From NCBI RefSeq assembly GCF_946886695.1, contig NZ_CAMPJD010000079.1, forward strand, positions 1-10,145: 10,145 nucleotides of DNA, in the 5' to 3' direction. The DNA is from an uncultured Pseudoxanthomonas sp. GTDB lineage: Bacteria; Pseudomonadota; Gammaproteobacteria; Xanthomonadales; Xanthomonadaceae. Position 1 is the stretch's first letter. The number at the start of each line of letters is the position of its first letter. The translations under genes and the position numbers were made by a program. A model generated the notes under the pieces. That model was not told where the DNA came from. It saw only the letters and a program-made list of their open reading frames with translations, and searched no databases. This document shows positions 1 through 8,656 of the stretch, in pieces.

Positions 1-428
1 ATTCCAGCGCGCGCTGGAATCCATTTTGCTTTTGACCCCCTGTGTCATGGGCCGTAGATGGCTCAAGATCAAGATGGATCCCGGCGTTCGCCGGGATGAC
101 GCCAGGGAAGCCTATCGCCTCCTCCAACCTCGTCATTCCAGCGCATGCTGGAATCCATTTCGTGTTTGATCCGCTGTGTCATGGGCAGTAGATGGCTCAA
201 GATCAAGATGGATCCCGGCATTCGCCGGGATGATGTCTGGGAAGCCTCTCGCCTCCTCCAACCTCGCCATTCCAGCGCATGCTGGAATCCATTTCGCGTT
301 TGATCCGCTGTGTCATGGGCCGTAGATGGCTGAAGATCAAGATGGATCCCGGCGTTCGCCGGGATGACGGCTGGAGGCACTCCCGCTCCACCCACGCCGT
401 CATTCCAGCGCACGCTGGAATCCATTTC
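1..428. repeat. Tandem array of ~134-bp composite palindromic repeat (3 full units plus a partial fourth)
   Basis: Units begin at 1, 135, 269 and 402, giving periods of 134, 134 and 133 bp; the fourth unit stops matching after about 428. Each unit holds element A, a 20-bp palindrome of the form ATTCCAGC-N4-GCTGGAAT (1-20, 135-154, 269-288, 402-421). Exactly 77 bp later comes element B, with arms ATCCCGGCG and CGCCGGGAT around TT (78-97, 212-231 with one arm mismatch, 346-365). Units 1 and 2 differ at about 14 positions by eye. Units 2 and 3 are nearly identical over the first ~98 bp and then diverge. The array may extend past the left edge. Spurious reading frames cross it, but I see no real gene. 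Such intergenic palindromes are a known class in proteobacterial genomes (REP/BIME-like, or dRS3-like by form), but I cannot assign this family by name. Confidence 0.93.
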
Positions 429-514
429 CGCCCCTGCTCCAAACCTTCATGCTCGCCGATTCGGAAGATCAAGAGGTATTCCGACTTTCGCCTGGACGAC
501 GGAAAAAGCGTGCG
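429..514. other. Spacer between repeat array and macroglobulin stop codon; no gene seen
   Basis: This 86-bp stretch separates the end of the partial fourth repeat unit from the TAG stop of the alpha-2-macroglobulin gene. I see no coding sequence, and no strong intrinsic terminator. The first robust stem-loop that a transcript leaving the macroglobulin gene would meet is repeat element A at 402-421, about 94 nt past the stop codon. Confidence 0.6.
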
Positions 515-3500
515 CTACGGCTGCACCACCGTGATCGTCGCTGGCGACGCCTTGCCGACACCGCGGATGTCGGGACGGTACATGTCCTCCACCAGCGAGG
601 GCGGCACGGTGTACGTGCCCGGCGTTACCGCGCGCACCAGGTAGAACACCTTGGCGGTGTCGCCGCGATCCAGTTTCAGTGCGGCCACGTAGCGGTCGTC
701 GCGGAACTCCTCGTGCTTCACGTCAGCCGCGCCACCACGGTCGCTGATCGAGATGCCATCCACCACCACTTCGGCCCATTGCTTGGCATCGCCGAGGTTG
801 AAGTTCTCGATCTCCAGCCCCGCCGGCAACAGGTCGGTGAACAATGCATCCGGCATGGCGACATTGGCGGTGATGCCGACGCGCACGATCAAAGCTTCGC
901 CCTCCTTCAGCGTGCCGCCTTTCCATTCCTTTCCATCGGTCGTGTAGTAGCGGCGCTCGATGCCGATCTGGCGGTTGTCCGGCGCTGGCGCACTGCGCGG
1001 GATGCCGGCGACATCGAGCGATGCGTACAGCGGCGGCGAACCCTCGGGTACGAAACGCACGCCATGCGCCAGCGCGGCATGGTCCACGCTGCGCCCGAAC
1101 AGGCGCACGGGCGCCACCGCCTGCGCGTCGCCGCCGATGCTCCATTGGCCCGAGACCAGTTTCTTCTGGTCGACCATCAACGCCTTGCCCAGCCTTGCCA
1201 GCGCCACCTGCTCCTGGGTGCTCAACCAAAGCCAGCCACTGTTGCGGCGCGCATCCAGCTCGCGTCCCAGCGAGATGGCGCGACGGTCGAACTCCGGCTT
1301 GGCCAGCTTGCGTTCGTGCACCAGCGCGATCATCAAGGCGTCGTCGCGCAGTTTCGTCCCGTAGTCGCCCAGGTATTCCGGGCGGTCGCCCGTCTTGGCG
1401 AACCCTTCGGTGATCGCCTTGGCGCCACGGTTCTTGTCGCCCTGCAGCGACAACGCGATACCCAGGTGCACCAGCGGCAAGCCGGTCAGGCTCTTGCCGC
1501 GCTCGTTGTCGTACAACGCACGCAGCGTACCCAACGGCGCCCGGTTCACGCGTGCCAGCACGTAGCCTGCATAGGCCTGGTTGGCGAACTTCAGGTGGTC
1601 GCGCCGGTCGTACCCGTAGAACTGCGCGCCACCGGCCAGCAGGTCCTCGTTGAGGCGGGTCAGCGCCTTCTGCAGCACGGCGTCCGGCACGGCGAAGCCG
1701 CCCTCGCGCGCATCCAGCAGGAACTCGGCGATGTAGGGCGTCAGGCCCGGGTTGACGTAGTCGTCGTCACCCCACATCGAGAAGTGGCCGTTCGCGACCT
1801 GCATCGATGCCAGCCGACCGAATGCGCCCTCCATGCGCTCGCGACGCTTCTTCGCCTCCAGCCCATCGATGCCCAACAGCTTGGCCGTCGCATCATCCAG
1901 TTCCAGCGCGGCGTATCCCTTGCTGGTGGTCTGCTCGGCGCAGCCGTAGGGATACTCCAGCGCGCCCTTCAACGCGCTGGCGAACGGGATCGGTGGCAAC
2001 GCACTGACCGTCATGCGCGCCGTCACCGAGCCGGGCATCAGTCCATCCGCGAAGCCCGCACCCATCTCCACCGGCACCAGGCTGTCCAGCACCTGCGTGC
2101 GCGAGCGCAGTACCGCGGGCCAGCCTGCGCGCACCGGCACGTCGTAACGGCGGTCAACCTTGAAGCCATTGCCCTCCACACGTACACGCACCTTCGCCGT
2201 GGTGTAGCCCTCTTGCGCCGTGATCGGGAACGTCAGCGTGCGCTTGGCGTCCACCGGCAGATCAGCATTCCTGCTGCCGTCGCCGATGTCGAGCGGACCC
2301 TCGCCGTTCACCAGCACCTTGAACGCGCCGGCCTTGCCGGTGAAGTTCTGCACGTCCAGCGTCACCGTGCTCCTGTCGCCGGGTGCGAGCACGCGCGGCA
2401 GGCTGGCCTCGGCCACGATCGGCGCGCGCACCACAGTCTCGCGGTCGCGGTTGCCGTAGCGTGTGTCCGAGTAGACCAGCGCCGACACGCGCAGCGTGCC
2501 GTTGAAGTCCGGCACCTTCAGCGCGATGCGTGCATTGCCCTTGCCGTCCAGCTTCACCGGACCGGAGAACAGGTCCACGGTCTGCACGCGCGAGGTCGGC
2601 CGCTTGGCCTGCGGCAAGGCCGCCAGCGCCATGTCGCCACCGAAGCGCACCTTCGCACTGCCGCCCTCGAAGCTCTCGATCACGCGGCCGTAGATGTCGT
2701 AGGCATCAACACCAAACCGGCGTTGCGCGAAGAACTGCGCGTTCGCATCAGGCACGGGGAAACGGGTGATGTTGAGGATGCCGACATCCACCGCCGACAC
2801 GGTAACGTGCGCGGCCTGTCCCGCGAGCTCGGGCACGCTGACCGTCACCGGCAGGTTCTGCTCGGGACGCATCTGCTTCGGTACCGATAACCCGACAGCG
2901 ACGCGGCGGTCGCGGCGGTCCATCGGTACATGCGCCACACCGACAGCGCGCGCGGGCGTGATCTTGCTGGGCGCCGACCCTCCGCGGAAGACGAGCGCGG
3001 TGATGTAGACGTCATGCCGCTCCCAGTCCTTGGTCACCGGGATGGAGAATGTGCTGCCCGGCTTGGCGTCGATCGCCTGCACGTACAGCATGCGGTCACT
3101 CTCCACCATCAGCAGGCCCTTGCCCGCATGCGGCGGCGTAACGGTGACTTTCAGCGTGTCGCCCGCTTTGTAGCCGGTCTTGTCCAGCGCCAGCTTGACC
3201 TTGTCGGGGCGCGCATCCATGCCGCGGTTCTGGTCATCCCAGCTCCAGCCGGCACGGAACGGGTAACGCGTAGTCAGCCCGGTGGCCGGATCGAACACAT
3301 CCAGCCGGTACTCGCCCCACTCCACCGGGAAATCGATCTTCGACGCGCCCGTGCCGACATCCAGCGTGCGGGTGTCCTTGTTCTCGAAGCGTCGGGTGAA
3401 GTCGTAGTCCCAACCACCGTCCTCGTCGTAGTTCCAGTGGTAGTCGCGCAACTCGCGCACCAGGGTGGCCTTCAGCCCCTTGCCCGGCTGCGGCTTGCCG

Positions 3501-5458
3501 GCAGCATCCACGCGTACCACCTCGAAGCCGGCGTTCGCATTCGCGTCGGCGCCGTCCTTGTCGTCGAACAGCGGGCGGATGCCCACCAGCGCATCCGCCG
3601 GCCACAGCACGCGCTTGAGCGTGCGGTTCACTGTGCGGCCGCCGGTCTCATAGATGCTGCCGGACACGATGGCGGCGATGGTACTGCGCGGCTTCGCTTC
3701 GGTGGGCAGCGCGATGTCTTGCTGCAGCACACCGTTCTCGGGCAGCGTGGTGTCGATGACGTCCTTGGCTTCCTTCGGCAGTTCCATCGTCGGGTCGCCG
3801 AAGAAATAGCCTGGCAGTTGTTCCAGCGGGTGCTGCTCCACTGCCACCGCCAGCTTGGCGGTGAACCGATTGCCGCTGGCCGGCGCGCCATACAGGTAGG
3901 CCGCCGTCGCCTTGAGCTTCAACGGCTGGCCCGGTTTCAGCACAGGCTGTGCCGCGTCCAGGTCCAGCTTCATGCGCTCGGGCAGGAACTCCTCGATGCG
4001 CAGCGTCATGCCCTGCACGGCTTCCTTGCTGGCCGGATCGGTGCGGAACTCCACCTGCCACCGCCCCGTCGGCGCCTCCACCGGGATCGCCTGCTCGAAG
4101 CTGAAATACCCTTGCGCGCCCGGCTGCAGGCGCGTCTCGCGGAAGACTTTTCCGTCAGGCTGCTTCAGGCGCAGGAACACCGGCTGGCCGCCGCCCTGCT
4201 TCGGCGCCGGTACCGGCTTGCCGTCGTTGTCGCGCAGCAGCGCGGAGATGCGCACGGTCTCGCCCGGACGGTACAGGTCGCGACCGGACCATGCGAACAC
4301 GTCGAACCAGGCCTGTTCGCGACCGGCGACGGCGAACTCCGACAGGTCGAGCGCCGGCTGGTTGAACGGCAGCATCGACACGTCCTTGCCGCGCGTGGCG
4401 ACCAGCACATGGCCGGCGTCCAGCGTGTAGTTCAGCAGCGCGTTGCCGTTGCCGTCGGTCTGGCCGGCCAGGACGTTCTCACCGCGGGCATCCAGCACTT
4501 TCAGTTCGACGCTGCCCGTGGCGCTGCCATCCTGCAGCGACGCGGTGTGGACGAACAGCTTGTCCTTGTAGGCGCGCGTGTGCAGGCCGATGTCGCTGAC
4601 GGTGAAGAACGCGGTCTCGAATTCGCCGGCGAACTTGCCGGTGCGCTTCATCACCGCGAAATAGAGGCCAGGATCCTGCAACTCGCGGATGTCCTGGATC
4701 GGCAGGTAGGTCAGCACGCGCTCGTTGGGTTTGCCACCCAGCACGAAGCGGTTGAGATAGACCGGCTCAGCCAATTTACCCAGCGGCGTGTTGTCGCCGT
4801 AGTCACTGTCAAGGTCCCAGCTGCCGCGACGACCGCCGCGCTGGTACTCGGCGAAGAACTTGGGCAGCTGCTTCTCGCTGACGCGGAGGAACTCCACGTC
4901 CACTTCCGGCACGTTGATCGACACCACCGGCAAGCCGCGACTCTCGCGCGCCGGCAGCACGCTGCCCTGAGAGGCGAAGCCCACTGCCGGGTCGAGTTCG
5001 CCGGTATGCACCTTGCGCGTGTCGTCCTTGCCGAGTCGTGTGCCATCCGCGGCCGAAAGGCCGGCCTTCAGCGTGACTTCGTAGTCCTTGGCCGCCTCCA
5101 CCGAGGGGAAACGCAGGATCAGGCCCTTGTCGTCCAGCACCCAGCTGCCTTTCACCGCGGCGCCATTGGCGTCCTTCACCACCAGCAACGCATCAAAGTC
5201 CTGCGAGCTGACCAACGGCCGACTGAACTCCAGCGCGATGGCGAGGTCACCGTCATGCTGGTCGGGATAGGCTCCGACCAGAGCGAAGCCTTCCACCTTC
5301 GCGGCCTGTGCCTTGATCGGCTCGCCACTGGCTTCGGGCAACTGCCCGGACTCGTTGCGCTTGCAGCCGGCGAGTGACGCCGCCGCGAGCAATCCAATAA
5401 AAAACGCGCGCATCCAGCGGTTGCGCGCGTTCTTCGTGTTCCGACGTACCGATCCCAT
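515..5458 (-). CDS. Bacterial alpha-2-macroglobulin family lipoprotein (YfhM-like, thioester-containing)
   Basis: This is a complete 1647-residue protein, close in length to E. coli YfhM. The family traps attacking proteases in the periplasm: cleavage of a bait region exposes an internal thioester that binds the protease covalently. Visible features in order: a basic N-terminus and hydrophobic stretch (about 16-31) ending in lipobox LAGC with the lipidated Cys at residue 32; N-terminal macroglobulin folds; a macroglobulin motif with GRDLYRPGETV at about 392-402; further MG folds and a bait-like region; the A2M core at about 957-1023 (KVPDFNGTLRVSALVYS); the thioester motif YPYGCAEQTT with Cys1173 and Gln1176; the helical thioester domain; and a C-terminal bMG10-like domain ending MYRPDIRGVG. 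The start at 5458 is chosen for its AGGGAA Shine-Dalgarno at 5465-5470; Met16 is a less likely alternative. The gene lies 92 bp downstream of gyrA on the same strand. A pbpC partner, often adjacent in other bacteria, is not in the window. The thioester and lipobox look intact, so the protein should be functional. Confidence 0.95.
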   Translation of the reverse strand: MGSVRRNTKNARNRWMRAFFIGLLAAASLAGCKRNESGQLPEASGEPIKAQAAKVEGFALVGAYPDQHDGDLAIALEFSRPLVSSQDFDALLVVKDANGAAVKGSWVLDDKGLILRFPSVEAAKDYEVTLKAGLSAADGTRLGKDDTRKVHTGELDPAVGFASQGSVLPARESRGLPVVSINVPEVDVEFLRVSEKQLPKFFAEYQRGGRRGSWDLDSDYGDNTPLGKLAEPVYLNRFVLGGKPNERVLTYLPIQDIRELQDPGLYFAVMKRTGKFAGEFETAFFTVSDIGLHTRAYKDKLFVHTASLQDGSATGSVELKVLDARGENVLAGQTDGNGNALLNYTLDAGHVLVATRGKDVSMLPFNQPALDLSEFAVAGREQAWFDVFAWSGRDLYRPGETVRISALLRDNDGKPVPAPKQGGGQPVFLRLKQPDGKVFRETRLQPGAQGYFSFEQAIPVEAPTGRWQVEFRTDPASKEAVQGMTLRIEEFLPERMKLDLDAAQPVLKPGQPLKLKATAAYLYGAPASGNRFTAKLAVAVEQHPLEQLPGYFFGDPTMELPKEAKDVIDTTLPENGVLQQDIALPTEAKPRSTIAAIVSGSIYETGGRTVNRTLKRVLWPADALVGIRPLFDDKDGADANANAGFEVVRVDAAGKPQPGKGLKATLVRELRDYHWNYDEDGGWDYDFTRRFENKDTRTLDVGTGASKIDFPVEWGEYRLDVFDPATGLTTRYPFRAGWSWDDQNRGMDARPDKVKLALDKTGYKAGDTLKVTVTPPHAGKGLLMVESDRMLYVQAIDAKPGSTFSIPVTKDWERHDVYITALVFRGGSAPSKITPARAVGVAHVPMDRRDRRVAVGLSVPKQMRPEQNLPVTVSVPELAGQAAHVTVSAVDVGILNITRFPVPDANAQFFAQRRFGVDAYDIYGRVIESFEGGSAKVRFGGDMALAALPQAKRPTSRVQTVDLFSGPVKLDGKGNARIALKVPDFNGTLRVSALVYSDTRYGNRDRETVVRAPIVAEASLPRVLAPGDRSTVTLDVQNFTGKAGAFKVLVNGEGPLDIGDGSRNADLPVDAKRTLTFPITAQEGYTTAKVRVRVEGNGFKVDRRYDVPVRAGWPAVLRSRTQVLDSLVPVEMGAGFADGLMPGSVTARMTVSALPPIPFASALKGALEYPYGCAEQTTSKGYAALELDDATAKLLGIDGLEAKKRRERMEGAFGRLASMQVANGHFSMWGDDDYVNPGLTPYIAEFLLDAREGGFAVPDAVLQKALTRLNEDLLAGGAQFYGYDRRDHLKFANQAYAGYVLARVNRAPLGTLRALYDNERGKSLTGLPLVHLGIALSLQGDKNRGAKAITEGFAKTGDRPEYLGDYGTKLRDDALMIALVHERKLAKPEFDRRAISLGRELDARRNSGWLWLSTQEQVALARLGKALMVDQKKLVSGQWSIGGDAQAVAPVRLFGRSVDHAALAHGVRFVPEGSPPLYASLDVAGIPRSAPAPDNRQIGIERRYYTTDGKEWKGGTLKEGEALIVRVGITANVAMPDALFTDLLPAGLEIENFNLGDAKQWAEVVVDGISISDRGGAADVKHEEFRDDRYVAALKLDRGDTAKVFYLVRAVTPGTYTVPPSLVEDMYRPDIRGVGKASPATITVVQP

Positions 5459-5464
5459 ATGCCG

Positions 5465-5470
5465 TTCCCT
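5465..5470 (-). promoter_or_regulatory. Shine-Dalgarno for the macroglobulin gene
   Basis: The minus strand reads AGGGAA followed by six bases and then ATG at 5458. This good match and spacing supports translation starting at MGSVRR rather than at the internal Met at residue 16. Confidence 0.6.
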
Positions 5471-5487
5471 GCCTTGGTCGTATCGGC

Positions 5488-5493
5488 AGTATA
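5488..5493 (-). promoter_or_regulatory. Candidate -10 box (TATACT) for the macroglobulin gene
   Basis: The minus strand carries TATACT, matching the sigma-70 -10 consensus at five of six positions, about 30 bp before the start codon. I see no convincing -35 hexamer at 16-18 bp spacing; that region falls in the right arm and flank of the stem-loop at 5506-5536. The gene may therefore use an activator-dependent or weak promoter, or be co-transcribed with gyrA. The call rests on a single hexamer. Confidence 0.35.
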
Positions 5494-5505
5494 GAACGCA
5501 GGGAT

Positions 5506-5536
5506 GAAAGTGGCGGGGTCATCCCCGCACACTTTC
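5506..5536 (-). other. Imperfect stem-loop just after gyrA stop codon
   Basis: On the plus strand the arms are GAAAGTGGCGGGG (5506-5518) and CCCCGCACACTTTC (5523-5536) around loop TCAT. They form 13 base pairs with one bulged A at 5529. The structure begins 15 nt after the gyrA TGA. The minus-strand transcript has no U-tract after it, so it is not a classical intrinsic terminator. It could protect the gyrA mRNA 3' end, aid Rho-dependent termination, or act in the leader region of the macroglobulin gene. Confidence 0.6.
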
Positions 5537-5550
5537 GTGTGAATCGATGA

Positions 5551-8241
<2,691 letters not shown>

Positions 8242-8270
8242 TCGGGTTCCGTGTTTCTTTGGTTGTCTCG

Positions 8271-8286
8271 GGCCCGAATCCGGGCC
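8271..8286 (-). other. Short perfect hairpin in gyrA leader
   Basis: The plus strand reads GGCCCG AATC CGGGCC, a six-base-pair all-GC stem with a four-base loop, 30-45 bp before the gyrA start codon. It would lie in the 5' untranslated region of gyrA mRNA. Its position does not cover the start codon, and a role in mRNA stability or translation is only a guess. Confidence 0.45.
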
Positions 8287-8360
8287 AACACCTTCCCGGC
8301 CGGGACAAGTCCGGTGGGGCAGGATCGGGCGGGGATTCCGGCAGGTTCTGCAGCCTGCGG

Positions 8361-8369
8361 AGTGTATCA
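8361..8369 (-). promoter_or_regulatory. Candidate extended -10 promoter element for gyrA
   Basis: The minus strand reads TGATACACT, that is TGn followed by TACACT (four of six matches to TATAAT). No good -35 hexamer sits 16-18 bp upstream. If used, it would give a leader of about 110 nt containing the GC-rich hairpins. It is the best candidate I could find, but the match is weak. Confidence 0.3.
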
Positions 8370-8481
8370 CAGACACCCCATCCAGCGGGCCGTTTCACTC
8401 AGAGAAACAAGCACTTATGACTGCGCCGGGCAGCGTGCGGGAACATCGGTGCGACGACTGTGCGGACCGCGGCGGACCGGA

Positions 8482-8517
8482 AACGAAAAAGCCCGGCCAA
8501 GGCCGGGCTTTTTCGTT
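8482..8517 (-). terminator. Intrinsic terminator of tRNA-Val
   Basis: The arms 8482-8498 (AACGAAAAAGCCCGGCC) and 8501-8517 (GGCCGGGCTTTTTCGTT) are perfectly complementary over 17 bp, with AA between them. The GC core is flanked by an A-run on one side and a T-run on the other, so it can terminate transcription in both directions. It starts five bases after the CCA end of the tRNA, which makes tRNA transcription its likely target, and it insulates gyrA from the genes to the right. Confidence 0.9.
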
Positions 8518-8522
8518 GGTAC

Positions 8523-8597
8523 TGGTGGGCGGTACAAGTTTCGAACTTGTGACCCCTGCCGTGTGAAAGCAGTGCTCTACCGCTGAGCTAACCGCCC
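8523..8597 (-). tRNA. tRNA-Val (anticodon CAC)
   Basis: The minus strand folds into a complete 75-nt cloverleaf with encoded CCA. The acceptor stem is GGGCGGT/ACCGCCC. The D arm is GCTC/GAGC with a seven-base loop. The anticodon stem CTGCT/GGCAG has loop TTCACAC, giving anticodon CAC, which reads valine codon GUG. The variable loop is GGGTC and the T arm ACAAG-TTCGAAA-CTTGT. All stems pair, with one G:U in the anticodon stem. It has its own promoter and terminator. I saw no duplicated 3' end in the window that would suggest use as an integration site. Confidence 0.96.
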
Positions 8598-8615
8598 GAA
8601 ATCATCGGGGCGCGA

Positions 8616-8645
8616 ATGATAAGCGCGGACCGGGGGGGCGGTCAA
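8616..8645 (-). promoter_or_regulatory. Sigma-70 promoter of tRNA-Val
   Basis: On the minus strand, -35 TTGACC (8640-8645) and -10 TATCAT (8616-8621) each match consensus at five of six positions, with an 18-bp spacer. The start of transcription would fall near 8609, about 12 nt before the mature 5' end at 8597. The bases after the -10 box (TCGCGCCCC) form a GC-rich discriminator, as in stringently controlled stable-RNA promoters. The -35 box begins about 11 bp past the stop codon of the preceding gene. Confidence 0.72.
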
Positions 8646-8656
8646 CGCGCCCGCCT

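Larger units (their letters stand above)
8242..8481 (-). other. gyrA upstream/leader region
   Basis: This 240-bp stretch lies between the tRNA-Val terminator and the gyrA start. It must contain the gyrA promoter, since the strong terminator at 8482-8517 should block readthrough from the tRNA. It is GC-rich, with several short inverted repeats: 8271-8286, the palindrome TCCCGGCCGGGA near 8293-8304, and GCAGG/CCTGC arms at about 8341-8358. I see no convincing small gene. In-frame codons extend upstream of the gyrA start but show no GyrA similarity. Confidence 0.6.

Noticed and set aside
69..472. Open frames across the repeat array, with peptides such as WIPACAGMT and SRRTPGSI
   Set aside because: These are translations of the palindromic repeat, repeated with its period. 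Similar spurious peptides are familiar in genomes rich in such repeats; there is no ribosome binding site or family match.
503..516. Possible small terminator at the macroglobulin stop (AGCG/CGCT arms plus a run of five T)
   Set aside because: The stem is only four base pairs with a two-base loop and overlaps the stop codon, so it is too weak to call.
5511..5530. Further copy of the left-edge repeat inside the gyrA-macroglobulin stem-loop (shared GGGATGAC)
   Set aside because: Only a short GC-rich core is shared; the arms and flanks differ, so common origin is not supported.
8242..8376. Longer gyrA start 45 codons upstream (MSVIHSAGC...)
   Set aside because: The extra residues do not look like any GyrA N-terminus, are rich in Arg, Pro and Cys, and overlap the leader hairpins. 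The start at 8241 gives E. coli-like numbering for residues 83, 87 and 122.
8462..8479. Short direct repeat GCGGACCG twice with 10-bp spacing upstream of gyrA
   Set aside because: Eight-base GC-rich repeats arise easily by chance in this composition, and no operator pattern is recognised.
8523..8597. tRNA-Val as an integration site for a mobile element
   Set aside because: No integrase gene, duplicated tRNA 3' end or mobile gene content is present in the window.
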